64,000 nucleotides of DNA from contig NZ_CP044972.1 in the NCBI RefSeq assembly GCF_010104355.1, forward strand, positions 1,860,001 to 1,924,000, in the 5' to 3' direction. Every line of letters starts with the position of its first letter. Positions within the stretch are counted from its first letter, which is position 1. Below are positions 1 to 11,800 of this stretch, piece by piece. Made by a program: the position numbers and the translations under genes. Source of the DNA: Hydrogenophaga sp. PBL-H3 (lineage in GTDB: Bacteria > Pseudomonadota > Gammaproteobacteria > Burkholderiales > Burkholderiaceae_C). The notes under the pieces were generated by a model. It ran no database searches. It worked only from the letters and a program-made list of their open reading frames with translations, and was not told the DNA's origin.

Positions 1-1817
1 ATCCAGAGCAGTCGGCGCTCGCCGACCAGAACCTTGCCCACCCCTTCCATGCCCGGGCGCAACCGCTCGGATGCCAGGTCGACCTGGGCCTCGACCCGGA
101 AGTGGTTGCGTCCGTCCTCGGCGGTGGTCACCGGGGTGATGTGCTTGACCGAAAACGCCAGCGTCTGCCCGGGCAGACCCGAAAGCGCCAGCTCGCCGGT
201 CTGGCCCGGTTGCAGGTGCGAGATGTCCCGCTCGTCCACCTGCAGGATCACGCGGTAGGCGTCCAGCGGCGCAATTTCGAACAGCACCTTGCCCTGCTCA
301 ACCGGCGTGCCCAGCAGCTGGCTCAGATCGCCGGCCACCACCACGCCGTCAAACGGGGCCTGCAGACTGGCGCGCGCCAGTCGGGACTCCACCAGCGAGA
401 GCTGGGCCTGGGCTTGTTCGATCTGGGCACCGGCCAGCAGCATGCTGGTGCGGTCCTGTATGGCCATGGCCTGGCGCTGTTTGCCCTGCAACTGCTGCAG
501 CTCGGCATTCCAGCGCGCCTGCTCCAGGCGCAGGTCGCGATCGTCCAGGCGGGCCAGCACCTGGCCCTGACGCACCGTGTCGCCCGCGCGCGCCAGACTC
601 TCGATCACATAGCCATTGAACGGCGCCACCGCGGCGCGCTGCACCGCACCCTCAACCACGGTGCGCGCGGACACGCGGTGGTCGGCATTGAACAGACCCA
701 ACACCAGCAGCAGGCCCACCACCACCAGACCGATCAGCTTGGCGCCCGGGTGGCCCGGGCCGAACATCACCACGCCGGCATGGCGCACGTGATCGGCGGC
801 GCGTTGCCACAAGCCGCGCTCGTTGGTTTGCTTGAGGGCCAGCACCGGCCCCAGCGCCAGGCCCAGGGCCTTGCAGGTCTCGACCGTGGCGGGGTCGAAA
901 GGCGTGGCGCGTTCGAAGCTCAGCACACCGATGGCCTGCCCCTGGTCGACCAGAGGCACCGAGCAGATGGCCGCCGAGCCGGTTTCGCGGGCGAGTTCGG
1001 CGTGGGCCAGGGCGCCGAGTTCATCGCCATCGGGTGGTGGATGGACCAGCGCGGTGTCCAGGTCGAGCACCTCGTCCATGGAGTCGGACAGCAGGCGAAC
1101 CAGGTTGCTGCGGGCGTCGAAGGTGGCGGTGTTGGAGAGGGCCTGCACCCGGATCTCGCCGTCGTTGTCCAGGCCCAGGCTCACGCGCTCGCAACCCAGG
1201 CGCAGGGTCAGGTCGTTGACCGTGGCCACGCACGACACGCCCAGCCCCGGGTCCTGCACGGCGGTGGCCATGACATCGGCCAGCAGACCCAGGCGCTGCA
1301 TGTGTTCCAGTTGTCGCGTGTGGCGGCGCTGGCGGAACTGGTCGACCAGCCAGGCCGTGCCCCAGTGCACCAGGCGCAGGCCGCGCTGCAACTCGGCTTC
1401 GGCGCCCGGCGTGAGGTGCACCACCACGGCACCGTGCAACTCGCCGTCGACCTCGATCGGGTAAGCCATGTGCACCGGTTGGTCGCGCCCGGGGGGCGAG
1501 CTGCCGTCGGCACCCACGACCACACCGCGGCGCTCCTGCAGCGCCCGGGTGGCCGCTGTTGCCAGGTACTGCATCGGGCGCGTGGCGTCGGGCCACACGG
1601 CGGCGGCCACGTAGCTGCCGCCGGCACTGCTGTCGCTTTCATCGCGCAGCAGCAGGAGGGCGCCGCGCGCCTGCTCCATCTGTGCGCACAGGATGCCCAG
1701 CCAGCTGGTGTTGAACTCGCCGGCCGTGGCCGGTGCGGTGAACTGGGCCCAGGCCACCGACTCGGCCCGAGCCGGATCGCTCTGGACCAGCGAATGAATG
1801 GAGGCAGTGCTCGACAT
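1..1817 (-). CDS. HlyD-type periplasmic adaptor with cytosolic GAF-like domain (partial, 3' end beyond window)
   Basis: Reading the minus strand from the ATG at 1817 gives 605 codons without a stop, so the C-terminus lies left of the window. Residues about 170-325 look like a GAF domain. One hydrophobic membrane segment follows (about 357-376), then a HlyD half: a first lipoyl/barrel part (about 386-426, with GYVIESLARAGDTVRQGQ), a helical hairpin (about 426-472), the second lipoyl half (ASLQAPFDGVVVAGDLS) and the beta-barrel. Adaptors of this family bridge an inner-membrane exporter and an outer-membrane channel. The GAF part before the membrane segment should be cytosolic and could sense a ligand; that is inference. 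The gene follows the SapC-family gene by 77 bp and is probably co-transcribed with it. It is the best candidate for an export part for the giant LEPR-XLL protein. The ribosome site is weak. Family call firm; substrate inferred. Confidence 0.85.
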   Translation of the reverse strand, partial: MSSTASIHSLVQSDPARAESVAWAQFTAPATAGEFNTSWLGILCAQMEQARGALLLLRDESDSSAGGSYVAAAVWPDATRPMQYLATAATRALQERRGVVVGADGSSPPGRDQPVHMAYPIEVDGELHGAVVVHLTPGAEAELQRGLRLVHWGTAWLVDQFRQRRHTRQLEHMQRLGLLADVMATAVQDPGLGVSCVATVNDLTLRLGCERVSLGLDNDGEIRVQALSNTATFDARSNLVRLLSDSMDEVLDLDTALVHPPPDGDELGALAHAELARETGSAAICSVPLVDQGQAIGVLSFERATPFDPATVETCKALGLALGPVLALKQTNERGLWQRAADHVRHAGVVMFGPGHPGAKLIGLVVVGLLLVLGLFNADHRVSARTVVEGAVQRAAVAPFNGYVIESLARAGDTVRQGQVLARLDDRDLRLEQARWNAELQQLQGKQRQAMAIQDRTSMLLAGAQIEQAQAQLSLVESRLARASLQAPFDGVVVAGDLSQLLGTPVEQGKVLFEIAPLDAYRVILQVDERDISHLQPGQTGELALSGLPGQTLAFSVKHITPVTTAEDGRNHFRVEAQVDLASERLRPGMEGVGKVLVGERRLLW

Positions 1818-1858
1818 GGCTGGCCTGGATGGGCGGGGTCGGAAGGCGCCGCCCCGAG

Positions 1859-1876
1859 CGCCCCGCTTCGGGGGCG
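1859..1876 (-). other. intercistronic GC hairpin
   Basis: CGCCCC at 1859-1864 pairs with GGGGCG at 1871-1876 across a six-base loop, between the SapC-family and HlyD-type genes. There is no following T run on the minus strand, so it is not a clear terminator. It could lower expression of the downstream adaptor or protect the sapC-like mRNA end; function not shown. Confidence 0.35.
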
Positions 1877-1894
1877 GGGGAGGACGTCAGTGGA

Positions 1895-2674
1895 TCAGGC
1901 GGCGGCCTGCTGGCGCACCGGGGCGGGCGCAGCGTCGTCTTCCTTGCCGCCGGCAATCACCGTCAAGCGATCGCGCATGCCGGCGAAATTGCGGATGGAC
2001 TCCAGGTGCAGGTAGATCAACTCCAGCTCGTCGGTCTGCGCCAGTTCGCTGAGCTTGTCACCCGACAGGGCCTTGAGCTTCTTGCGGTCCACCGCCATGA
2101 AGCCCGTGAGCGCGAGCTTCTCGCCGCTGGGCAGGGTGACGGAGGCCTGCATGGATTCAAACAGGTCCAGTTCCTTGAGTTTCTGGCAGAAGGCCTGAGT
2201 GCGCTGGAACTGCGCCTGGTAGTTCTGCAGGAACTTCAGCACGTTGTCCACATAGGGCGTGGCCTTGCCGGCCTCGTCAAACAGGCGCTGTCCGCGATCG
2301 GCCTGGTTGCAGCCCTTGTAGGCCTCGTCGATGCACAGCGTCAGGGTCTTGCCCTGCTCGTCGCTGGAGAAGATGAACGGGTAGCGGCGAATGAAGGCGG
2401 GGATGTACTTGCCGTCCCAGTTGCCGGCTGAATTCAGGTAGACGTTCTGGTTGCCCCGCATGCCCAGGATGACGACCGGCATGATGCCTTTGTCGTTGCC
2501 CGCGAAGACGATGGCGTACTCGCTGGCCGCAGGCGGAAACTCCACCGCCATGAGCGGTACCGAGTTCACCTTGGCGCTGAAGGCGTAGTCGCCCGAGGGC
2601 TCGATGGACCACTGGGCGTGGCGCCGCGACGACACCGGGAATGCGTTTTCATAAATCAGCATTTGCGTGCTCAT
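1895..2674 (-). CDS. SapC family protein
   Basis: 259 aa. The sequence follows the SapC family: an N-terminal VPLMAVEFPPAASEYAIVF stretch, then ILGMRGNQNVYLN, YIPAFIRRYPFIF near the middle, TLCIDEAYKG, and a C-terminal part ending in a low-complexity tail. The family is named after a Caulobacter S-layer-associated protein; its biochemical role is poorly known. There is no signal peptide, so it is probably cytosolic. The start ATG at 2674 has a strong ribosome site (AGGAAGGAA, about 6 bases upstream). It lies just downstream of the giant LEPR-XLL gene and upstream of the HlyD-type adaptor, and carries its own copy of the promoter element seen before the giant gene. I infer a role in making, holding or exporting the giant protein. 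Confidence 0.85.
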   Translation of the reverse strand: MSTQMLIYENAFPVSSRRHAQWSIEPSGDYAFSAKVNSVPLMAVEFPPAASEYAIVFAGNDKGIMPVVILGMRGNQNVYLNSAGNWDGKYIPAFIRRYPFIFSSDEQGKTLTLCIDEAYKGCNQADRGQRLFDEAGKATPYVDNVLKFLQNYQAQFQRTQAFCQKLKELDLFESMQASVTLPSGEKLALTGFMAVDRKKLKALSGDKLSELAQTDELELIYLHLESIRNFAGMRDRLTVIAGGKEDDAAPAPVRQQAAA

Positions 2675-2743
2675 GGGGATTCCTTCCTAGGCTTGCAGTT
2701 CGACCGACATGTCAGCGGCCCTCAACTGGGCCCCTGTGCGATC

Positions 2744-2784
2744 CATGCTAAGACTGGGCGACGTAGAAATGACCTAGAAATCAC
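2744..2784 (-). promoter_or_regulatory. predicted SARP-type promoter of the sapC-hlyD operon
   Basis: Read on the minus strand, TGATTTCTAGG (2783-2773) is followed directly by TCATTTCTACG (2772-2762), a 9/11 tandem direct repeat. After 11 bp comes TAGCAT (2750-2745), a plausible -10. The block matches 28 of 41 positions without gaps to 33,891-33,931 before the giant gene, with the same repeat pitch and the same 11-bp spacing. SARP regulators are known to bind direct repeats with 11-bp (one helical turn) pitch just before the -10. Binding by the BTAD regulator at 33,966-35,297 is inferred. Confidence 0.6.
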
Positions 2785-2816
2785 GCACGGCACAGCGCCC
2801 TTGGGGTGCGGGCAAA

Positions 2817-2839
2817 CCCGGGGGACTCAGTCCCCCGGG
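2817..2839 (-). terminator. probable intrinsic terminator of the giant LEPR-XLL gene
   Basis: A perfect inverted repeat with 11-base arms (CCCGGGGGACT / AGTCCCCCGGG, one central base) begins 30 bp past the stop codon of the giant gene. On the minus strand it is followed by only TTTG, so the T tract is short. It lies before the separate promoter of the sapC-like gene, which fits transcription ending here. Confidence 0.6.
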
Positions 2840-2868
2840 CGGTCAGGCGCCTGGCGTGGGCGCCGTGG

Positions 2869-5800
2869 TCAGCGGACGCGGGCGTCCGGTGTCACGCCGC
2901 TGTTCAGCGGCAGGTGGATGCGCAGGCCGGCGTTGGGGTTGCGCGTGGTTTCGTCCTGGCCCAGGTGCTGCACGAAGTCGCGCACCCAGATGGCGTTGGA
3001 GGCGGCCACGTGTGGTGCCGCTGTGGTGCGGCCAGCCACCAGGGTCCAGTCGATGGCGGGTGGCGCTGCGGGCACCACCGGTGCCTTTGGCGCAGGGGCA
3101 GGCATGCCGTAGGGTGGCAACTCGAACCCGGGCGTGGTGCTGGTGGCCGGCACCCAGGTGGGTGCGCTGCGCCAGCCGGCCGACAGGGTCTCACCCATCC
3201 AGGGCGTCTGTCCATGCTCCAGGTCCATGCCGTGGCCCAGCTCGTGCATGAGCGCTGACAACAGATCCATGCGGTCCCGGGCACCGCCGAAGGTGGCCAG
3301 GCCGTTGGCATCGAACTCCTCGTCCACCTCGGGTGTGAGGTCCACGTACCAGCCGTGGCCCGCTGCATCGATGTCGATGGTGATCACGCCGTCATCCCAG
3401 GTGGCCAGGGCCGTGCCGTCCAGGTCCTCGATGCGCAGCGTGGCCCGTGCCACGGCGGCCATCAGGGCGGCGTCTTCGCTCAGGCTGAGGCGGCGGATCG
3501 CGGCATCCAGCAGGGCTTGCGCCTCGCCGAGCTTCACCTCACCACCGCGGGCTGCGCTGCCCAGGGTGTCGGCGTGCAGGAACTGCATGGTGGACGACTG
3601 AGGCAACACGTAGTTGGCCAGCGCGCGGTCATTGGCGCGCAGCGTGAAGCTGTCGAAGCTGGCGCTGCCACCACGGGCCATGACGCCGACTTCGCCATCC
3701 ACCAGGGCCGCATTGAAGGCGTGGTTGCCGACCAGCGAGCCATTGGCGTAGATGCTGAGCGAGGCGCCGTTGGACAGCAGTTTGAGCGTGACGTCCGAGC
3801 CGAACGCGATGGTGCGGGCGAAGCTGCGGTCAACGACCCAGCCATCGCGCGCCGTGAAGTGACCCACCAGGATCTTGTCGGCCGCTTCGTCCACCGCGAC
3901 GAATTTGAAGTCGGTGCTGCTGTAGACGTCGAAGGCAATGCCAGCCACACCGCTGGTGCTGGTGAGCTTGAGTCGGGCCTCGACCTCGATGATGGCGTCG
4001 GCGGCGATGTCGGCGCCCAGGTTGGCCAGCTTGAGGGCGTTGGTGCCGGTGGGCACTGTCACCGCCGTCACGCCACTGCCCAGGCTCCAGTTGCCGGTGG
4101 TCGTGCCGCCCGCAAACAGGGTTCCGGTGTTGCTGTCGAAGGTGTCCGTCACCTGCAAGGTCCAGTCCGGTGGCAGCACCTGCACGGTGAAGTTGTCCAC
4201 CGTGCCCTTGGAGCCGTCCAGGCCAAAGCCCACCAGGCCGCGGCTCAGGGGCAGGGCTTCCTCGCCGTCCATGCGCGGCGCGAAGGTGTAGCTGAACCAG
4301 TTCACCCCCGCCACCGACACCGTCACGTTGGTGCCGTTGATGGCCACCAGCATGTCGTAGGCGGTGCCCGGTTTGAGCAACACAGGTTTGTTGGACTTGA
4401 CCACCTGGTGCCAGCCGCTGGCGTCGCGGTACCCCATCTCGATCTGGTTGTTCGAGACGTTGATGCCGGCGTACTTGAAGTCGGTTGGCGACTGGTAGTC
4501 GAAGATCACGTAGCTGTTGGCTTTCCAGGTGCCGGTGGGCTTGTCGGCCGTGATGGTGGCGCTGATCTCGAAGTAGCTCGGCAGGTAGTTGTCGAGGTAG
4601 TACACGGCGGCGGCCTGGGTGGTGCCGCTGTCGGCGGAAGCGGTCAGCTTGCCGCCGCTGACGCTGAACTTGCCCGCATCGACTGCAAAGGCGTCGAGCG
4701 TGCCGTCGCTGAAGCTTGCGGTGCGCAGCACGTCGCGCCGCCCACCGGGAATGTTGCCCGCCTGCGGGTCGCTCGGGCCACCGGTCTGGTCTTGCCAGAA
4801 GCCATGGTCCTGCTGCGTGATCAGGCCGATCTCGCTGTCGGTGCCGCCCATGAGGCGGTTGACGTTGCTGTAGCGGTCGGTGCCGTTGGTGTTGCCGGTG
4901 TCGGTGCCGCGGGTGATGTCGGCACCGTCGCTGAAGGCCTGCGCGTACAGGAAGTCGAACAGGTGGGGCGGCACCTGGCGGCTCACCGTGGCAATGCCGA
5001 AGGGCGCGAACGGCACGATGTAGCTGTTGAACTCGCCCACCCAGTCGATCAGGCGGTCACCGCCGGTGTTGCCGATCAGGATGTCCAGGCCGGCACCGCC
5101 GAAGGCACGGTCTTCGTACGACGGGTGCGTGTCGGGAATGTCGTTGAGCGCGCCCGAGGTGTCGTACACCTTGCTGTAGGTGCGCACGCCCGTCAGCGGA
5201 TCGACGAACACGTTGCGCCCGCCGATCAGGTCGTCTGCGTTGAGCAGGTCGTTGCCCCAGCCACCGTAGAGGTGGTCCCGGCCCGTGCCACCCGACATCC
5301 AGTCGTTGCCCAGGTCACCGAAGATCGCATCCTTGCCGTCGCTCTCGCGCAGGGTGTAGGACGTGGTCACCGGCGTGCCATTGGGGTTGAACTGGGTGTA
5401 GCCGCCGATCTTCACGCCTTCGTCTTCAGCGAAGTTCAGGAAGTACTGCTTGAGGTCGTTGAGCGTCTGGCCCGCCGTCAGGGGGTTGCTGTCGTCCCAG
5501 ACTTCGCCGCTGGCGTGGAACAGGATCGCGCGGCGCGGGTCGTATTCGTCGTACAGGAAGAACTCGCCCAGGCGCGGCACGATGGGTTTCGGTGCGTTCC
5601 AAGGGTTGGTGTCGTTGCCGAAATACAGGATGTTGCCGGGGTTCCAGGGCCGGTTGAAGTCCACCCGCACCAGGCCGGCCACGGGGGTGGCCTGCTGTTC
5701 GAGCTGGCCGGTGTTGACGCCGTTGCCAAAGCGCACGGTGTACGACGCGGTGAGTGCTTCAGCGCCACTGATGGCGTCGTCACCGGCGCCGCCGTGCAGG

Positions 5801-8800
5801 AAGTCGTCGCCCAGGCCGCCGAAGATGATGTCGTCGGCGAACAGGGGATCGAACAGCTGAACCGTGAGCGGGTCTGAGGTCGGCACCAGGGCCTGCGGGA
5901 TCAGGTTGTGCGGCGTGATGTCGACCGCTTTCTTGAGCTCGTTGGCGAGGTTGATGGTCTCGGTCTGCACCGAGCCCGGGGTGGAGATGAACTCGTTGAG
6001 CACGTTGCCCTGGCTGGTGCGGGTGTCGGGGTCGTTACCCAGCAGCGGCTCCACGCCGTACAGGCGCTCGGCCTTGGTGCCGTCTGCCGTGTTGCGGCTG
6101 GTGAAGATGCGGCCGTCGTCGCCGAGCACGCCGTCTTCGCCGGTGCCGCCAGAAATGAAGTCCGCGCCCCAGCCCCCGACGATGTCGTCGTCTTCGGCGT
6201 CGCCGTAAGCGATGTCGGCCCCGCCACCGAGGTAGATGGTGTCGTCGCCGCGCTCGCCGTGCACCTCGTCGTGGCCGCCGATGTCGTTGCGGGCGTACAG
6301 GCCGAACTCGGCGCGCATGCCGGTCTGGAGACCGGTGAGCGAGAACAGGTCGGGTCGGAAATCGGGACCGCCCGGGGTGTAGTCGAGCAGGTTCACGCCA
6401 TGCACCACCAGCTTCTGGCCGTTATAGATGTCGTAATTGAACGTGAGGTAGTTCTGTGCCTGCGGCGTCAGGTCGGGCCGCGGGTTCACGTCCACGCCGT
6501 TGATGCCGACGATGCGGATGATGTTGCCGTTGTCGCCGACGATGGTGTCGGCGTCTTCGGCGTGGCGCGTGGACTCGGCCCCGGTGTCGGCCAGCGTGCC
6601 GTCGGCGCGGAATGCGGCATTGCGCACGATCTGCGTGCCGGAGCCGCCGAAGATGCGGTCGTCGTCATCGGGTCGGCTGTTGTCGCTGGTCAGGCTGAAG
6701 AAGCTCGAGGAGCCGCCCACCAGATCGTCCTGGCCGAGGTTGCCGAAGATCACGTCACAGCCGCCGCCGCCTTCGATGTAGTCCTGGCCATCGGTGGCCA
6801 GGTTGTCCTCGCTGGCCACGACCTTGAGTGCGCCAATGGGGTCGTCGGCCGTGCCCTTGGTGCGCTCGGCACCCACATGGGCGCCGCCGTTGACGGCGCT
6901 CTCGATCGAGCCGTCGCCCTGGATCACGTCGTGGCCGAGCTGGCCGAAGATCTGGTCGTGGCCCGAGCCGCCGGCAATGTAGTCGTTGCCGAAGCTGCCC
7001 ACACCGCTCACGCCCTGGTCCATCGAGAAGGTGTGCAGGTCGGCGTAGTCGATGGTGAACTCGGCCCACCACTGCGGCCCGTTGGGGTCGCGGTAGCCGC
7101 GTGCGATGCCATCGGTGAGCAGCCGGCCGCTGTTGTACTCGTTGATCTGTGTGGCATTGCCCAGTGTGGCGTAGGCGCTGCCCAGGGCCAGCTGGGTGAT
7201 GCGGTCGGTGCGGGTGTAGAGCAGGGTGCCGTACAGGGTCTGGAAGCGCAAGCTGGCGATGTCGTCGATCAGGCTGCCGTCGTACGGCGTGCCCTGGTTG
7301 GTCAGGCGCACGTTGTCGCCAAAGATCAGGTCGTCGCCTTCCTTGCCGTCGATCAGGTCGTTGCCGGCGCCGCCGATCAGGATGTCGGCGATGTCGGTGC
7401 CCCGAATGGTGTCGTCGTCACCGTTCTGCAGTTCGACCGAGACGATGGAGATGACCGAGGCCAGCTCGGTGGTCTGGATCTTCTGCAGCAGCACGGGCGG
7501 CATGTTGGGGTCTTCCACCGCCTGCACCACCTGGCCATGGTCGCCAAAGATGATGTTGGGCAGATCGGGGCTGGCGGTACCGTTGCCTTCGAGCACGTCG
7601 CGCCCGGCCTTGAGGGTGTCGCGCACCGGCGAGGGCACGGGCTTGAAGGTGCTGTCGGCCTTGGCCAGGTTCTCGTCGACCGAGGGCTCGGGGCTGTTGT
7701 CCACCGTGGCTATCTGCAGCGCACGCGTCAGGATGTTGACGTTGACGCCGCTGTCGCCGTAGATGTGGTCGGTGCCGCGCTGACCGCGGATGGTGTCGTC
7801 GCCCGAGCCGCCGGCCAGGTGGTCACCGGCCTGGCTGCCGATGATCAGGTCGTTGCCCGCGCCACCGTAGGCGGTGATGCCCACCGTGATGCCTGCAGCG
7901 GCCAGTTGGGCGTCTGTCTTGCCGGCAAACAGCGCGCTGGCGTCGATGATGTCGTGGCCGGCCAGCTTGTACGGGTTGGCCACGGGGAAGATCCACTCGT
8001 CGTCCTCGTTTTCTTCGTCAGGCAGCTGCGGGAACGGATCAAAGGGCTTCTCGCCGAACTCCAGGCCCAGGCGGTCTTGCGGCCGCCCGCTGTACCAGAC
8101 GCCGTCCTGGCTGGTGTCGCCGTAGATCACCAGCGGGCTGTCGGGGCCGGCGCCGCCGGTGACGACGAAATGGTCGCCACCCACGCGCTTGCCGCCGTCC
8201 TTGCGCACGTCATAGCCGAACACGGTGATCTTCTGGGCGCCGCCGCAGCCGCAGTCGGTGAGCGCGGCGTCGGCCAGCACCAGCTGGTTGCCGTTGAGAG
8301 AAGCCACGGTGAAGCCACCTGCAAAGCCGTCCACGAAGATGACCTGGCCCTGGTAGAAGCCGGCGTCAGCCCAGTTGCCGCTGCTGCGCGTGAGCGTGGT
8401 GCGCAGGTCGTCGATCAGCGGGTCGGCGTTGAAGTCCAGCAAGGCCACAGACACCACCTCGGTCACCACCGTCTTGAGCGGCTCGGCCACGTGGATGTGC
8501 AGCGGCACGTTCACCCCGTTGGCCAGCGCGGCACCCTGTCTGGGCACCAGCACCAGCGTGGCGGCGGTGCCCCAGGCCGCGTAGGGCTTGGTCCCGTCGG
8601 CCGGGTTCCAGGCGGCGTTGCGGATTTCGGTGATCACATAGGTGTAGGCGCCATTGCCGACCTGGATCGTCTGGCCCACCGCGTAACGGTCGTCGCTGTA
8701 GCTGCGACCGTCGGCACGGGTCAGTGACACAGCGCTCACCGTGCTTCCATTGAGGACGGTGGTGGTGGTGGCAATGTTGAACTTGCCATCGGTTTCCACC

Positions 8801-11800
8801 CAGCGGTTGCCGCCACCGTGGGTGACGGTCAGGCCGCCGTGGGGGCCTTGGACGAAGATGGCGTTGTAGGTGGTGGCCGGGCTGGTGGCCAGCGCCTGGC
8901 CTTCGAGCACCATGCCCAGCCCGTTGGCGGTGAAGTCGACCACGCGGTACTGCTGGTCGCCGGTGGCCGTGCGCAGGGTGATCAGGTGGCCTTCGAGGAA
9001 GCCTTCCTCGGCCCAGGTCTTGCCGGTCTTGCTGATGGTGCCGCCGGTGGCGGTGCCCACGGTGGACACCGCCTGGTTGAGCAGCATCACGAGTTTGTCG
9101 ATGGCGATGATCTTCTGCTCGCCGGTGAGCACTGGCAGCGCCGTTTCAACGCCGTTGACCGCCACTTTCTTGACCCGCAGGATGGAGTTGTCGTTCGGAT
9201 CCTTCCAGGCCTGGCCGGTGGCGGGGTCGATGTAATTGGCGGGCGAGGTGATCGGGTTGCCGAGTGCGTCCTTGTACTCAAAGTCGTCTTCGATGGCGAC
9301 CACCTCCCAGGTGCCGGTCTGGCCGGCGATCTGGATCAGTTGGCCGACCAGGAAGCCTTGGGCCTTCCAGTCGAAATCGTCGCGCACGATGGTGCCGCCG
9401 GTGGCGTTGGGCGTGAACTTGAAGACGTTCTGCGCCTGCACGAACGGTGCGGCCTCGATCGTGCTGGTGATGTCCAGCTTGTCGTTGCCTTCCCCGAGCA
9501 TGAGGTTGACCACCTCGATGGTGGACTGCTGGGTGTCGGTGCTGAAGCTGGTGGCACCGAAATTGATTTTGCCGAAGCTGATGCCGCCAGGAACGGTCAG
9601 GCTCTCGCCGAACGTGGCCGCGTCGGCGGGGGTGAGGCCGAAGAGCTCGCCGAAGTTCAGCGGATCGGCCATGTTGAAGCCGGTCAGCGTGGTTCGGGTC
9701 ATCACGCCGTTGCCATTGGCCTTGCTCGTGTCGTTGAAGATGTTGAGCACGTCGATCTGCTGGCTCTCAGGCGCCTGCGTGCCGATGGCGATCAGGAAGC
9801 CGTCTTTCTCGCCGGGCAGCTTCACGCCGTTGGTGAGCGAGCGGTCGGCGCCGGTGGGGCCGCCTTCCACGGCCAGCGGGCCGCGCAGATTCGACAGGTA
9901 ATGACCCTGCACCGGGAAGATCTTCACGCCTTCGCGCACCGAAGGCACCTCGAAGAACGGATCGGCTTCGAGCACGATGGTCTGCTGCTTGTACCAGGCC
10001 TGTGCGTCGGCCTCGGTGCCGGTGAACACCGCCACCTTGGCGATGCGGTTCACCTCCACGTTGAGACCCGCCGGGTTGGCCAGCCAGGCCGGCAGGGCGC
10101 CGCCGACTTCCAGTGTGAACTGCAGGCGGTTGTCGAAGGTGTCGTTGCTGCCGCGGATGATGGCGATCTTCAGGTCGATGGCGTTGCCCGTGCGAACTCC
10201 GTTGGCATCGAGTTCGAAGACGCGCACGCGCTGGCCTTCCAGGAAGCCTTCGCCCAGCCAGCCCTGCACATTGCCCGTGGCGCCCACGCGCAGCAGGCGG
10301 TCGACGAACACGTCGACCCCGGCCTGCAGCGAGAGCAGGTCGTCCTTCACGTTTTCTTCCAGCTTGACGAGGCCTTTCCACACACTGTCGGGCGAGAGCA
10401 CCGACAGCGTGACCGTGTCCAGCACCTCGCCGGCCGCGCCGCCGAGGGCGGTGGTGAGCACCAGGTGGTCGGCAAACACCTGCTTGACCAGGAAGTCGCC
10501 GTTGAGCCCGGCTCCCGCGCCGCCGACGCGGATCTGGTCGCCCACGCTCCAGCCTTCGTCAATGAAGCTGCCCAGGTCGGCCCCGGTGCCGCGCGTGAGG
10601 GTGGCAAAACCGCCGCTGTTGCCAAACACGATGGAGCCGCTGAAACGCTCGGATGGTTGCAGGCCGCCGATGGTCTGGTAGCTGGTGGGGATGACCGCGC
10701 CCAGGCTGTTGCGGATTTCCTTCACGTCGGCCAGACCGTCGGTGAGGATGGCCACGTTCACCGGTGCCGTGGGTTGGCGGGTCAGGCGGATGGTGTAGGT
10801 GTCGTCCACGCTCTGGTCGCCGGGCAGGCTGGCGTCGTCGTTGATCACCAGTGTGGTGCCACCACTCTCCAGCACCACCGCACCTTCGGTTTCGTTGTCG
10901 ATCACCTCGACATCGAGGATGGCCGGGTTGGCCCGCAGGTTGGGAATGACGTAGTCGTTGTTGATGTCGACCGAGCTGGCGTCCTTGACGAACTTGAGCA
11001 CCGCGGTCTCGGGGTCTTCGCCCACGAAGTCGTCCAGGGCTTGCACGTTCACGCGCACACCCGTGTTCCAGTTGGTCTCGTTGAACGAGATGGTGCGGGT
11101 GAGCGCATTGAAGCGGCCGCTGCCCCCGTCGCTGAGCGCGATGGCCGCGTCGTCACCCGCGCCGAAGTCGATGCGGATGACGATGGTCTCGCCAGCCTCG
11201 GGCTTCTTGGACAGCTGCACCAGGAAGGCGTCAGTGAGGCCGGTGGCGCCCGCGCCCTCGACCACCAGCGTGCGGCCGTCGTTCTCCAGTGGGTTGTTCG
11301 GGTTGATCTCGGTGATCTGCACCCCGGGGGTGTCGTTGTCGATCACCGTGGCTTCGACGTTGCGCACATCAATGCCGTTGTAGAGCGCGTTGTTGGACAA
11401 CACCGAGTGCTGGATCACCACCACGCGGTCGCCTTCGGAGCGTGGATCGTCCGGGGCGTAGACGAAGACGTTCTTGGTCTGGTCCCAGTTGGTGTGATCG
11501 AAACGCAGCACGATGGCGCGCTTGTCCACCTGCGTGGGCACGCCGTTGACGTTGATGCTGCGCTGGAAGTCGGCGGGCAACACCACACCACCGGGATTGA
11601 CTTCGGACAGCCAGATGCTGTCGCCCAGGCCGTCGACCAGCGGAGCCGGGTTGAGGTCGTAGCCATCGCGTTCTTCCTGGTTGGAGCGCGAGGCCGAGAC
11701 GGTGATGTACACCACCTGGCCCACTTGCAGGGCTTCGGCCAGGCGAACGGTGTAGAAGTCGAACATGCCGGGCAGGTTGTCGTCGATGCCATGCTCCTGC

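Noticed and set aside
102-2015. 637-codon plus-strand frame at the left edge
   Set aside because: It lies opposite the HlyD-type and SapC-family genes, whose translations show clear domains.
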